From NCBI GenBank assembly GCA_038250235.1, contig JBBSCO010000026.1:1-39934 (forward strand): DNA of 39,934 nucleotides, given 5' to 3'. The DNA comes from JAAUTS01 sp038250235 (GTDB lineage: Bacteria; Verrucomicrobiota; Verrucomicrobiia; Methylacidiphilales; JAAUTS01). A program made the position numbers and the translations under genes. The notes beneath the pieces are model-generated. The model made no database searches. It was not told the DNA's origin and saw only the letters and a program-made list of their open reading frames with translations. Positions 8,360 to 17,306 of this stretch are shown here, in pieces (within the stretch, counting starts at the first letter, position 1; each line of letters begins with the position of its first letter).

Positions 8360-10714
8360 TCAGGGCTTGTAAATCAACAGGCGCAATCCATTCAGACACA
8401 CCAGCACCGTGCTGCCTTCATGCCCGATGACCCCCAGGGGAAGAGCCAATTCAAAACCAAGCGCTGCAACCAATAAAACCACAATCACAGCTCCGGCAAA
8501 AACCAGATTCTGGATCAACACGCGTTTGGCCTGGCGCGCCACACCGATCAGGAGCGGGATGTTCTCCAGACTGTCCCCCATCAAGACCACATCCGCTGTC
8601 TCCATTGCCACATCCGTGCCGACGGCCCCCATCGCCACACCCAAGTGCGATGTGGCCAGGGCAGGAGCATCATTGACCCCATCGCCCAGCATCATCACCC
8701 GCCCCTGCGCTTTAAACTCCCGGATAGCCTCAACCTTGTCTTCAGGCAGTAGTCCCGCCCGGAATTCCTGAATACCAGCCTCCGCCGCAATGGCCCTGGC
8801 CACAGCATCCTGATCTCCGGTCAACATGACGATTTTCTTGATACCCAGTTGGCGAAGTTTAGCCATCACCTCCCGGACCCCGGGTCTTAAGGTGTCAGCC
8901 AGAGCAAAAACCGCACGGACCGTCACCACATCACCGCCTCCGCTTCTCTCCCCCATCCAGACACAGGTTTTCCCATTATTTTGCAGCGGCCCGGCCGAAC
9001 CCGTAAAATGTTCCCTCCCCCTGGCATTCAATTCCTTGAATAACCGTTCACTACCTACTACATAACGGACCCCGTCCACATCCGCCTCCGCACCTTTTCC
9101 CGCGGTTGACTGAAAGGCGGTGGATGCCGGAAGAGAGATGCCAAGTTTCTTTGCACAATCCAGAATAGCGGTGGCCAAAGGATGTTCCGATTTGGATTCA
9201 AGCGCTGCACAAATGGCCAGCAGCTTTGAAGCCTCTTCCGGTAATTTACCCTGTCCAACCGCACTCGCGCCTCCAGGCAATACGATGTCCGTCACCGTGG
9301 GTTTGCCCACGGTCAGTGTTCCTGTTTTATCAATCGCCAGAATATCAATCCGTGCCGCCGCTTCCAGATGTGCCCCACCTTTGATCAAAACCCCGCGTCG
9401 GGCCGCACCGCCGATTGCCGAAAGCACCGTGGCAGGGGTGCTGATAATCAACGCACAAGGCGAAGCCACCACCATCACGGTCATGGCGCGGTAAAATGCA
9501 GTGGCGAAGCTTTCATCCATGCCTAGCCAGGGAATCAATAAAACCAACAGTGTAAATCCGATGACGCCGGCCGCATAACTCTGTTCCGCTTTTTCCAGGA
9601 ACCGTTGCGTGCCTGATTTTTCCGCCTGAGCCTCGGCCACCAGTTTGACCATGCGGGCCAGGGTGGAATCTTCCGCTTTTTTGGAGACTTTGATTTCAAG
9701 CGCCCCGGATTGATTGAGTGTTCCGGCAAAAACGGAAGCGCCGACGCTCTTGCTCACCGGCATGGATTCGCCTGTCAGGCTGGATTGATCCACGCTGCTG
9801 GAACCTTCATCCACCACACCGTCCACGGCCAGGAGTTCTCCCGGTCGCACGACCACGATATCGCCGGGCAGCAAAGTCTCTACCGGAACCATTTCGGTGG
9901 TGTCCCCTGTCTTTTTTAAGGCCCGGTCAGGCCGGAGAGTGAGAAGGGATTCAATGGCGCGTTGGGTTCTTTCGAGGGCATAGCTCTGTAGAACGTTGGA
10001 GAAGCTGAAGAGAAAGAGCAGTAGAGCGCCTTCGAACGGAGCTCCCACAATACCTGCTCCCAAAGCGGCGAGTACCATGAGCACGTCCACATCGAGGGTC
10101 TTTTCGCGAAGGGAGGCGATGGCGGAGCGGACACCGTATTGGCCGCAAAAGAGGTAAGCCCCACTATATAGCACGTTGCTGATGATCCCTTTTTCATGGG
10201 CGGCTTCTGCGACCCAGGCGGCCACCAAAAAAACGAAACCCACAGTGCAGGAAAGTTCTTCATTCAATTCACCGGAGCGGATTTTCGCCCAAAGGCTGGG
10301 CCGGGCCTTAGCGGAACGAAGTTTGAAGGGTTCGATCCTGGCACCTGCGGCACGGGCTCCTTTCAGGACGCTTGCTTCGTCTGAAATGGCCGAATCAAAA
10401 GTGAGGCAAAGAACACGGCCGACATAGGTGGCGGTGGCCCGGCGCACACCGGGAACTTTTTGGATACGTTTTTCCAATTTGGCCGCAGCCGCCTCACAGG
10501 CCTGTCCGTCCAAACGAAGCACACAACGTTGGAGGCCCACGGCAACAGGTTTGATGTGTTCCAAGGCAATGTGCCGGATTTCTTCCTCGGAAAGCTTCGC
10601 GGGATCAAAGGCGATCTCCACTTTCTCTCCGCCGGCAACTGGGGACAACCCGACAATCCCCGGATGATCCGTAATACTATGATGCTGATTGGGGTCTGAT
10701 TCTAGTTTACTCAT
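8360..10714 (-). CDS. P1B-type heavy-metal-transporting ATPase with SPC motif (P1B-4-like)
   Basis: Pumps divalent transition metal out of the cytoplasm using ATP. The protein has about 784 residues from the ATG at 10714; a TTG at 10753 would add 13. A soluble N-terminal region of about 150 residues resembles HMA domains without a clear CxxC. Then come membrane segments, the actuator motif TGES, the membrane metal site SPC (residues 418-420 from the ATG), phosphorylation motif DKTGT (Asp about 462), HP locus SEHPLA, and MLTGD and GDGVNDAPAL. The last membrane helix carries HEGST. SPC instead of CPC together with HEG(S/T) marks the P1B-4 group, linked in the literature to Co, Zn, Cd or Fe export. 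No MerR or ArsR regulator is adjacent. Confidence 0.92.
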   Translation of the reverse strand: MSKLESDPNQHHSITDHPGIVGLSPVAGGEKVEIAFDPAKLSEEEIRHIALEHIKPVAVGLQRCVLRLDGQACEAAAAKLEKRIQKVPGVRRATATYVGRVLCLTFDSAISDEASVLKGARAAGARIEPFKLRSAKARPSLWAKIRSGELNEELSCTVGFVFLVAAWVAEAAHEKGIISNVLYSGAYLFCGQYGVRSAIASLREKTLDVDVLMVLAALGAGIVGAPFEGALLLFLFSFSNVLQSYALERTQRAIESLLTLRPDRALKKTGDTTEMVPVETLLPGDIVVVRPGELLAVDGVVDEGSSSVDQSSLTGESMPVSKSVGASVFAGTLNQSGALEIKVSKKAEDSTLARMVKLVAEAQAEKSGTQRFLEKAEQSYAAGVIGFTLLVLLIPWLGMDESFATAFYRAMTVMVVASPCALIISTPATVLSAIGGAARRGVLIKGGAHLEAAARIDILAIDKTGTLTVGKPTVTDIVLPGGASAVGQGKLPEEASKLLAICAALESKSEHPLATAILDCAKKLGISLPASTAFQSTAGKGAEADVDGVRYVVGSERLFKELNARGREHFTGSAGPLQNNGKTCVWMGERSGGGDVVTVRAVFALADTLRPGVREVMAKLRQLGIKKIVMLTGDQDAVARAIAAEAGIQEFRAGLLPEDKVEAIREFKAQGRVMMLGDGVNDAPALATSHLGVAMGAVGTDVAMETADVVLMGDSLENIPLLIGVARQAKRVLIQNLVFAGAVIVVLLVAALGFELALPLGVIGHEGSTVLVCLNGLRLLIYKP

Positions 10715-10856
10715 TTGAGTGGTTATAGCTGAGCATAACGATCTTTCCTGCAAACAGCAAGAAGCCGATGAATTCCGGGTAAAAAAAGGACTGCGATTGA
10801 GTCTTGATCGAAAAAACTTCTCAAGCTCCTACATTCGTGTCAATTAATACTCATTC

Positions 10857-11735
10857 GTGGCTGAAACTCCCCGCAAAAGCACCGTCTATCTTCTACTCAT
10901 CCTTGGCATCTGGGCCTGTTCCACCGCTGTTATCTGGATACGCCTTAGCGATGTTCCACCGCTTCTTCTCTCAGGTTGGCGGCTGATTCTCTCCACTCTA
11001 ATCCTTTCACCTCTCGCCTGGAAGGCCTGGCAGCAGGCTTCTCCGGAGCAACGCCGACACGCACTCCTTGGAACTATTCTCCCCGGAATTGCCCTGGCTG
11101 CACACTTCATTTCCTGGACTTTCGGAGCGCGCATGACCGAAGCAGCCCGCGCCACACTCATCGTCAATATGACGCCCCTCGCCATGCCTTTTGTTTTGTG
11201 GCTCGTTAACCGTGAACATATCAATCGCGGGGAATGGATCGGAACCCTCGTCGCGTTGGCTGGAGTCCTGATGCTGACCCTGCCACGCCTGGACTCCGGA
11301 CTCTCCACCACGGCAGGTGATTGGGTTTGTTTCGGCTCTATGATCCTGGTCACATTCTACCTGGTGCTGGGACGGCGCAGCCGCACCAAGGGGGCCTTCT
11401 GGCTTTATCTGGTTCCCGTCTATGCCTGGGCCGGACTCTTCTGCCTTCTGGCAGCGCTGCCTTTCCATGCCGGAGAAATAATTCCTGAGTCCTCCCAGTG
11501 GATCTTGTTGTTAGCCCTTGCCGTCATTCCAACCATCGTGGGCCACGGCCTGCTCAACTACTCCCTGCGTCACACGGGTGCGCAACAGGTCAGCGTTTTC
11601 AACCAAACCCAATTCCTTTTTGCCGCCCTGATCGCTTTTTTTGTCTTTTCAGAAATCCCGGCCCTGCTTTTTTATCCCGCTGCGCTGTTGATTGTCATCG
11701 GCGCCTGGATTACTGCCAAATCATTACCGGAATAG
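10857..11735 (+). CDS. EamA/DMT-family transporter
   Basis: 292 residues with about ten hydrophobic segments arranged as two EamA repeats (about 10-140 and 155-290). The repeat signatures are visible: RLILSTLILSPLAW, ARATLIVNMTPLAMPFVLWLVNREHINRGEWIGTLVALAGVLML, then AVIPTIVGHGLLNYSLRHTGAQQVSVFNQTQFLFAALIAFFVFSE. It begins with GTG at 10857. Family members move amino acids, nucleotides or drugs; the substrate here is unknown. It ends with TAG 50 bp before the end of the minus-strand PepSY pseudogene, so the two are convergent. Confidence 0.88.
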   Translation: MAETPRKSTVYLLLILGIWACSTAVIWIRLSDVPPLLLSGWRLILSTLILSPLAWKAWQQASPEQRRHALLGTILPGIALAAHFISWTFGARMTEAARATLIVNMTPLAMPFVLWLVNREHINRGEWIGTLVALAGVLMLTLPRLDSGLSTTAGDWVCFGSMILVTFYLVLGRRSRTKGAFWLYLVPVYAWAGLFCLLAALPFHAGEIIPESSQWILLLALAVIPTIVGHGLLNYSLRHTGAQQVSVFNQTQFLFAALIAFFVFSEIPALLFYPAALLIVIGAWITAKSLPE

Positions 11736-11783
11736 ATTTTTCCGCGGGTGCAGGGCAAAAAGCCATCACCTTATCCTCCAAAA

Positions 11784-11815
11784 TTCAGGCAGAAACAGGC
11801 AGAAACAGGCAGACC
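11784..11815. repeat. Short tandem repeat, unit GGCAGAAACA
   Basis: Two and a half to three head-to-tail copies of a 10-bp unit lie at the 3' end of the PepSY pseudogene, inside its last hydrophobic helix codons. The non-multiple-of-three unit would shift the frame when it expands. Confidence 0.7.
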
Positions 11816-12373
11816 CACAGAAGCGCCATCAAGGCAATACCTGCGGTCGCAACGGTCATGGTGGAGACGCAACCCCGCGTCCCGTTACCATCATCCACAT
11901 CGAAACGATAAACCAGGTGCATGCGCTAGATGGAAATGTATTCCGCGTTGAACTCCGTCAAGTAGTCGGCCCTGCGCACAACCAGACCGCCCAGATTAGC
12001 CCAGGCAATCTGCGCGGCATAAAACCCCTCCGCCGTGCTATCACCTTGTCCGTTGCGTGCATTGAAACAACCTGGTTTTTTTCCAGCTGGGGTAAGGCCT
12101 ATACCAGGGTGCGACCACAATCTCCCGGATTGAAACAGTTTACAGGGTGCTGTTCGGGGGAAGCAAAGCCGCAGTCTGGGCATGCGTCACTTGGAATTTT
12201 CCCGCCTTCATTGCTGCAGAAGGCCCCGGCTTGGGAGGGGGCTTCGGCATTGTGGACATAATGTTGTGAAGCACTCTGCTACCTACTGCCAGGAAGACAA
12301 ACAAGCTGGAGATCAGGCCCGGCCAGCGGTGGAATTTACGTAGTTTATTTTTTTGTGTAATTCTGCAGACCAT
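11785..12373 (-). pseudogene. Broken PepSY-associated transmembrane protein gene
   Basis: Begins with ATG at 12373, 19 bp after the TonB receptor gene ends, as KLRKFHRWPGLISSLFVFLAVGS...LHNIMS, the first membrane segment of PepSY-TM proteins. The frame runs into TAA at 12140-12142 (NSTL-stop-TVSIREIVVAPWY). It then shifts near 12090 to NARNGQGDSTAEGFYAAQIA, followed by VVRRADYLTEFNAEYISI, a TAG, RMHLVYRFDVDDGNG and VSTMT. After a deletion of an estimated 30-40 residues it ends with a final hydrophobic helix (VATAGIALMALLWVCLFL). The familiar order (YLTEYxxEYINIFR, VYRFD, TRVYVSTMT) is preserved, so its identity is good, but it has at least two stops, a frameshift and an internal deletion. Intact homologues sit beside TonB receptors and are thought to help iron or metal reduction and release. 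Confidence 0.8.
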
Positions 12374-12391
12374 CGTCTTTGTTTTGTTTCC

Positions 12392-14593
12392 TTACCAGCG
12401 GTATTCCATGCCACCGTAAAACGCGCGCCCGTCTCCGGGGCTGAACTGTGCCGCGTTGCGCCCGGCTATTGTCAGATCATCCGCCACGCCGGTGGTGGCT
12501 GCATGTTTTTCGTTGGCCAGGTTCCGAACCTCGACAAAGAGGTGGAATCCATGCTTCGACTTGTATCCGATTTTGAATCCTACCAGGAAATAGCTGTCTG
12601 CATCCAGGGTGTTGGCATGATCGATAGGCGAATCGACCAGCGTCGCTTCAAAATTCGGTCCCACATAGAACCCGCAGGGATGACTGTAAATCAGGTCAGC
12701 CAGGTAAAAGTGCTCAGGCAATCCGGCCAACTGATTATTTCCGAAGCGCGGATCGTTATCGAAAATAAACCGGCCCCAAGTGTAATTCTGACGCAGATAC
12801 AGCCTGTCTTCATCATCAGCCAGACCTTTCCAGATCTCAATTCCGGCACCCAACTCGATTCCGGTGTGGAGCGTCTTTTTTGCGTTGATCGTGGCAGCGG
12901 GTCCGTTCGGATCCGAAAGGGAAAGTAGTTCATTATACACCCACGAGTTGTAGAACGTGGCATCCCAGTCAAAACGTCCTGAACTTCCACGAGATCCTGT
13001 TTCCAGCGTCCATGCTTTCTGCGCTTCCGTTGTCCTCAGATTCTGACCGGCGCGAGTATCAAAAGCTTCGCTGAAACTTGGCGGCTCATAGCTGCGGCTG
13101 ACGTTGGCGAAGAGGGAGGTTTCTTCGTCCAGTTCATAGAGCAGCCCGATCTTGGGGTTAAAGGCCGTGTAGTTTTCGTAGGCCGAACGGGTTGCCGGAT
13201 TGAGCAGGGTCGTGTTCAAAAAATTCTGTCCTCCACCTGCTCGGGCAAAACGGACATCATTGTTGCGCGTGCTCCAGTCCGCCTGAGACCCAAGAACCAG
13301 CGCTAGTTGTTCTAATAGATAATGCTGGTTTTCCGCAAACAGCGTGCTGCTGGTGGCGGTTTGGGTGGACTCGAGGGTTTGTGGACCGCGGGTCTGGCCG
13401 GTGATGCCGACATAACCGAATTGATTCGCTTCCGTGATCCCCATGATCTGGCGAATACCCAGGATGAAACGGTTTTCCCTTCCGAAAAGATCTTTATCGC
13501 CCGTGTAACGGAGATCGACACTGAAGTCGTTCGAGACCTGGTCGATAAGCTGGAAAATCGGATGGAAAAGACCCTTGTTGGACCAGGAAAGCGAGCTGTC
13601 GAGTCGCTGATCATCCCAAGTGTAGCTGGTCTTGTTCGCTACCCGATAAAGTTTGAAGTCGCGTTTTTGATCGCGATTGGTCTGAGCAAAGGTTGTCTGG
13701 GAAGGATCGATATCGAGTTGTGCTTTGGTCAGACTGCCGGGCAGTTCCGATTCCGTGTTTACAAATCCTGCCTAAAAACGGATCTCGAGATCAGGCAGGA
13801 TCTTCCTTCCGATATTGGCAAAGAACCGCTGCGTGTTCTGTTCTGCATGATCCCGGAATCCATCCTGGGACGATTGTGTCAGGCTGGCGTAATAGTCGAA
13901 AGGTCCCTCGACCAATCCCGAACTGACCTGGCCCCGCAAATACCCGAAGCTTCCGGCTTCGCCCCGCACTTGAATCCGGTCAGCGTCGTAGCCGGTTGGC
14001 GATATATAGTTGATGGCTCCTCCCAAGGTGCTACTGCCGTATTGGAGGGCATTGGATCCGCGATACACCTCAATTGATCCCGCTGCGAGAGGTTCAATCG
14101 CCTGCATGTCAAAGCCGCCATCGGCCAGGTTTAAAGGAACGCCGTCCTGCATCAAAAGCAGACCACGTCCATGGAAGGTTCGTTGAATGCCGCTGCCACG
14201 GATGGAGAGCCGGGCCTCTTCTGAACCGAAGCGGGGTTGAACAATCACCCCGGGTGCGAACTGAAGCGCATCTTTCAGGGTGGAGGCTCTTCCTTGTTTG
14301 TAGTCTTGGGCAAGGATGAGGCTGACGCCGCCGGGAACGCGGTTCAACGCTTCACGAACAGTGACTGTATCACGCACGGTCAACGATCGATCCGCATTCG
14401 CCTTGACCACCACCTCCGATAAGGTCACGGGTTTCAGCTCCAACACTGATTCATTCAATTTAGCTTTTGCTTTTTGGGCTGACGGTGTTTCCGAGGTCTG
14501 GGCACAGACAGTCATTGCAACGGACACTGACACTGACACCGACAAAAACACCACAACTGCAAAACCGGCACGGCAGACAACTTTAAAATGCAT
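12392..14593 (-). pseudogene. TonB-dependent outer-membrane receptor gene with one in-frame amber stop
   Basis: Starts at ATG 14593, behind a GGAG site, with the signal peptide MHFKVVCRAGFAVVVFLS...VCAQT. The plug domain follows (VTVREALNRVPGGVSLILAQ, SIRGSGIQRTFHGRGLLLMQDGVPLNLADGG, LEPLAAGSIEVYRGSNALQYGSSTLGGAINY-like), then the barrel. At 13772-13774 a TAG interrupts LEIRF-stop-AGFVNTESELPGSLTKAQ. The same frame then runs on without any other interruption for about 460 codons to a proper barrel end (FYGGMEYRW). The total would be about 733 residues, normal for the family. Everything except one codon looks functional, so it is either a very recent pseudogene or a sequencing error. A structured-RNA candidate lies upstream and the PepSY pseudogene downstream. 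The ligand may be a metal chelate. Confidence 0.85.
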
Positions 14594-14650
14594 CCTATTA
14601 CTCCGCTGGGACGCAGACACAGCTGCGCCAATTTTTAATAGCGGGAAAAT

Positions 14651-14757
14651 CCCGATTAAGGACTTGTAGGCCGTCTCCCGACTTACCCTGTCGGGATCAC
14701 CGATCTGAGAGACGGCACCGCAATCAAGCCGCCTCACAGAAGCGGACTACAATCGGG
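14651..14757 (-). promoter_or_regulatory. Candidate cis-regulatory RNA (three-way junction, B12-box-like 3' segment)
   Basis: In the leader of the TonB receptor the transcript can fold as a closing stem (CCCGAT with ATCGGG, plus TGTAG with CTACA), a hairpin CCGCTT-loop-AGGCGG (with a G-U pair), and a long nested arm GCCGTCTC...GAGACGGC that contains CCCGAC-loop-GTCGGG. Its 3' strand AAGTCGGGAGACGGCC resembles the cobalamin-riboswitch B12 box with one base missing, but the rest of that riboswitch core was not found. A second hairpin, CGGGATTTTCCCG at 14642-14654, shares bases with the closing stem, so the two are mutually exclusive, as in a riboswitch expression platform. The start codon is 50 nt downstream. 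Confidence 0.55.
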
Positions 14758-14773
14758 AAGGATGGGAGGGGAG

Positions 14774-15151
14774 TCAGGCTCGCGGCGGAGGCAGAGGGGG
14801 TGCCTGTGCACTGATGCCACGAGCAAAGAAATCCGGACGAAAATTTGCGGTTACACCCGAGGCATAACGGGTCGGGGCCATGGCAGTCGTCGGAAGAGTG
14901 GGGGCCTTCAGGTCGGAAAGTTTTAAGACCATTTCACGGGGAAGATGTTCCTGCGCGGCTTTTTTGACTTCGTTACAGCTCGCGCAGGGATGTTCCCCGT
15001 CAAAGGTCTGGCTGATACCCGCAGCCAAACCCGAGGCCTGGGCATAGTCCACCAGCATACGGCCCCAAGCAATGCCCTGCACAAGGGCAAGGTGGGCTCC
15101 ACTAACATAGGTCAGAGCTCAAAAGCTGAGAATGAGGCCCAGTTTTTTCAA
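14774..15151 (-). pseudogene. Small secreted CxxC protein gene, interrupted in the signal peptide
   Basis: The readable part from a GTG at 15082 gives 102 residues with VDYAQASGLAAGISQTFDGEHPCASCNEVKKAAQEHL and a proline-rich tail. Small proteins with a TFDGEHPC.xC segment recur, in my recollection, next to TonB receptors and copper/metal genes. Upstream in the same frame lies a typical signal peptide beginning at TTG 15151 (KKLGLILSF-stop-ALTYVSGAHLALVQG), interrupted by TGA at 15119-15121. Translation could restart at the GTG, but the product would lack its export signal, so the gene is probably dead. It would be first in a minus-strand operon with the TonB receptor and PepSY genes. Function is unknown; the CASC motif may bind metal or be redox active. 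Confidence 0.6.
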
Positions 15152-15218
15152 GCAAACGAAACCTAAGAGTTTTTTTCTGTGCGGTCAAACAAGATCCCGG
15201 ATGATAACAAGGCCCCGC

Positions 15219-16427
15219 TTAAAAACTGTAAACAATCTGGGCGGCCAGACCGTGTGCGGCATCACCGGACAAGGTGCCGGTGCCATTAGAAATGACATCG
15301 CTTCCGAGGTCCAGGCGGTATTCCGCGCGGAAGAGAAGCTCCTCAGTCAGATTGAGGCCTGCTGTCAGCGTCCAAGTATAGACGTCATTGCTGAAGCCAA
15401 CGGGCCGCACAGGCAATGCGAGGAACTGGTTGTCGTCCGTGTGTAAATACTCGCCGCGGGCGGCAAGGCTGAAGAGGCTGTTGAACTGGTATTTGGCGTA
15501 AGCTGCCACCACGTAGAGATTGGTGCTGTCATCAGCGGCGGCAGGGGCCGGAGCCGAGAAGTTATTGCCAACCCAATAGGAGGCGTTCAAGGCCAAAAGC
15601 AGCTTATCATTGGCGAATTTGGGAGACCAAGCTCCCCACCAGTTCAGGCCGAGCAGGTTTTCATCATCGGTCTGACCTGTTCCGCCGTCTCCAAATGGAG
15701 CGTAGTGGAAGGCGATTTGGGTTTCAGCGTTTCCGCCTTCGTTGGTTACCCCGAAGCCGCCGGTTAAGGCGTAACCATCACTGCTGCCGTCCAGACCCAT
15801 GTTAGTATCCTGACCGTTGCCATTGATGACCCCACCGATCATTGTGACGTGATCTGTGATGGGATAATTCGCAACGATTCCGGAGGATGGCCCTGGATCG
15901 GGAGCAGCATTGACGCCCTGGGTGATGTTCATGTTGGCCGGACGCTCATCGGCTTCGAAACCCAGGATGGAATTGATTTTACCAACCTGGATGTCCAGTC
16001 CGTGCCCGATGGGAGCACGGATGATGACGTGGGCCTGCTGGAGGTAGAGACTGTCGCTACTGCCATCTGTTCCATTGGCGCCAAGGCCTGCTGCATCTTC
16101 CCCCAGCATCAGGTCAGCACGAAATCCAGCCTGGAATTCGTTTTTGTCGGAAAGAGCTTTTTCCAGAACCAACTTGAAGGCATTGAGGCTGAAGTCTCCT
16201 GATCCGGCTCCGTCTGTGACATAGCCCGTGGTGGCAGGACCCGATGTTCCTGTGAAATTGTAGATATAACCGGTATCGACATATCCGCTCAAATGAACCT
16301 GGGGAGTGGTTGTTTCCAAGTAGATGGCTTCGTCAATGACTTTATCGAGGTTTTTGGCTTCATTGCCTGCGTAGGCGGTTGCGCTCACAAGCGCCAAAGT
16401 CGAGAAGATTTTCAGTGTTTTGTTCAT
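15219..16427 (-). CDS. Outer-membrane porin (putative beta-barrel porin-2, OmpL-like)
   Basis: 402 residues. A clear signal peptide (MNKTLKIFSTLALVSATAYA) is followed by VHLSGYVDTGYIYNF and repeated amphipathic strands, ending in the aromatic residue F (AAQIVYSF) that marks outer-membrane barrels. The mid-section GLDIQVGKINSILGFEADERPANMNITQG is typical of the bbp2 (PF07642-type) porins. The start is supported by a GAAGGAAAA ribosome-binding site. Zur-like sites lie at 16545-16562 and 16606-16623 upstream, and the fur/zur gene is next door. It is therefore probably induced in zinc shortage, possibly as a zinc-permeable pore. That role is inference. Confidence 0.85.
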   Translation of the reverse strand: MNKTLKIFSTLALVSATAYAGNEAKNLDKVIDEAIYLETTTPQVHLSGYVDTGYIYNFTGTSGPATTGYVTDGAGSGDFSLNAFKLVLEKALSDKNEFQAGFRADLMLGEDAAGLGANGTDGSSDSLYLQQAHVIIRAPIGHGLDIQVGKINSILGFEADERPANMNITQGVNAAPDPGPSSGIVANYPITDHVTMIGGVINGNGQDTNMGLDGSSDGYALTGGFGVTNEGGNAETQIAFHYAPFGDGGTGQTDDENLLGLNWWGAWSPKFANDKLLLALNASYWVGNNFSAPAPAAADDSTNLYVVAAYAKYQFNSLFSLAARGEYLHTDDNQFLALPVRPVGFSNDVYTWTLTAGLNLTEELLFRAEYRLDLGSDVISNGTGTLSGDAAHGLAAQIVYSF

Positions 16428-16544
16428 AGTTTTCCTTCGTTAAGCGATTTGGGAAGAGATTGATTAATCTTGTTTCCGGGGGTTTAAAGCTGATGTTTGA
16501 CGAAGATCAAGCTCAAGAGGGTTATTACTACAACTAGACAAGAC

Positions 16545-16571
16545 TTGATAATTCGTTCTCATATTGAGAAC
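16545..16571. promoter_or_regulatory. Zur-like operator with overlapping perfect palindrome, porin promoter
   Basis: TTGATAA-TTCG-TTCTCAT matches the TTGATAA-N4-TTATCAA sites upstream of znuA except at two positions of the right half. Overlapping it, GTTCTCATATTGAGAAC (16555-16571) is a perfect 7-3-7 palindrome. A near copy of the first element precedes the fur gene (17092-17108). It lies about 120-145 bp upstream of the porin start. Confidence 0.6.
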
Positions 16572-16605
16572 TTTTAATTAAATGTCCAAAGAGGTCAATA
16601 AAAAA

Positions 16606-16623
16606 GTGATAATGGATTATCGT
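16606..16623. promoter_or_regulatory. Zur-like operator between fur and porin genes
   Basis: GTGATAATGGATTATCGT: GATAA-N4-TTATC in the same half-site and spacer arrangement as the two strong boxes near znuA. It is 180 bp upstream of the porin start and 46 bp past the fur stop. Confidence 0.55.
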
Positions 16624-16668
16624 CTTGGAGTATTTAATGCCTCTTGAAAAGGGAGGCGAGAGAGCAAG

Positions 16669-17043
16669 TCAAGCCGCGTTGCATTCAGCGCAATTGCCGT
16701 AGAGAACAATTTCATGGCGATCCACGGTAAAGCCCCGGGGCGCAAGCTGGTTGATCCCACGAATGCACCCAAGTAAATTAGAAAGATGTTTACATTGTTT
16801 GCAGAAGAAAAAGTGGTGATGCTGCCGACCGGTGCTCTCGTAGTGAGGGGCAATTCCTGGAATTTCCACGACACGGACCTGGCCTTCTTGAACAAATTGT
16901 TTGAGCGCCCTATAAACAGTGGCGATACCCAGGCTGGGAAATTTTTTCTGAGCCAGTGAGCAAATTTCCGACGGAGTCAAAGGAAGTCTTGCAGCGTTGA
17001 CCACATCATAAATGGCCGTTTTTTGGGGTGTCGTGTAAGGCAT
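16669..17043 (-). CDS. Fur-family repressor, probably zinc-responsive Zur
   Basis: 124 residues. Winged-helix DNA-binding domain to about residue 70 (LTPSEICSLAQKKFPSLGIATVYRALKQFVQEGQV), then the dimerisation domain with HHHFFFCKQC (His75-77, Cys81, Cys84) and a C-terminal GNCAEC (Cys118, Cys121). The two CxxC pairs make the structural zinc site of Fur proteins. Position beside znuA/B/C and a zinc GTPase gene, and the surrounding TTGATAA-type boxes, favour Zur over Fur or PerR. A weaker copy of the box 49 bp upstream of its own start suggests autoregulation. It is slightly shorter at the N-terminus than typical Fur (about 140 residues). Confidence 0.88.
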   Translation of the reverse strand: MPYTTPQKTAIYDVVNAARLPLTPSEICSLAQKKFPSLGIATVYRALKQFVQEGQVRVVEIPGIAPHYESTGRQHHHFFFCKQCKHLSNLLGCIRGINQLAPRGFTVDRHEIVLYGNCAECNAA

Positions 17044-17091
17044 TCCATAAAGTAACTTGCCCTAATTGGGAGTAAAGATGCAACTTCTTGG

Positions 17092-17108
17092 TTGATACTA
17101 CGTTCTCA
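17092..17108. promoter_or_regulatory. Weak Zur-like box upstream of the fur/zur gene
   Basis: TTGATACTACGTTCTCA agrees with TTGATAATTCGTTCTCA in front of the porin at 15 of 17 positions. It starts 49 bp upstream of the fur/zur start codon, consistent with autoregulation. Confidence 0.5.
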
Positions 17109-17306
17109 GTTAAAGCGGATATATATCAAAAAGGCTGCGCACAAAAATCAGAGGAAATAATTCCCCGTTGTTAAACTTGGTGGTAGAGGAGTGACGTTTT
17201 CGTATTGGGCCTCAGGTGGTCAGGGCTGAGCGTAACCCGGGCAAGTTCGCATAGCCCCGTATCTTTATTCCAACCTTCATGAATTTCACATTTATAGCTA
17301 GATAAA

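Noticed and set aside
10723..10740. MerR/ZntR-type operator before the metal ATPase
   Set aside because: GTTAT...ATAAC arms are only 5 bp, the spacing is not that of MerR operators, and no MerR-family gene is nearby.
13772..13774. TAG read as tyrosine (recoded amber) in the TonB gene, since TAG also replaces a likely tyrosine in the barrel and UPF0158 pseudogenes
   Set aside because: TAG is the normal stop of many intact genes here (ABC permease, EamA, AAA ATPase, MATE, TPR, OmpA-type), the other two genes have further lesions, and no amber-suppressor tRNA is visible.
14651..14757. Straight call of a cobalamin riboswitch
   Set aside because: Only the 3' box-like segment is similar, and with one base missing; the conserved central core of that riboswitch was not found.
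14923..15108. 61-codon minus-strand frame starting at ATG as the true start of the CxxC protein
   Set aside because: It is in a different frame from the recognisable TFDGEHPCASC segment.
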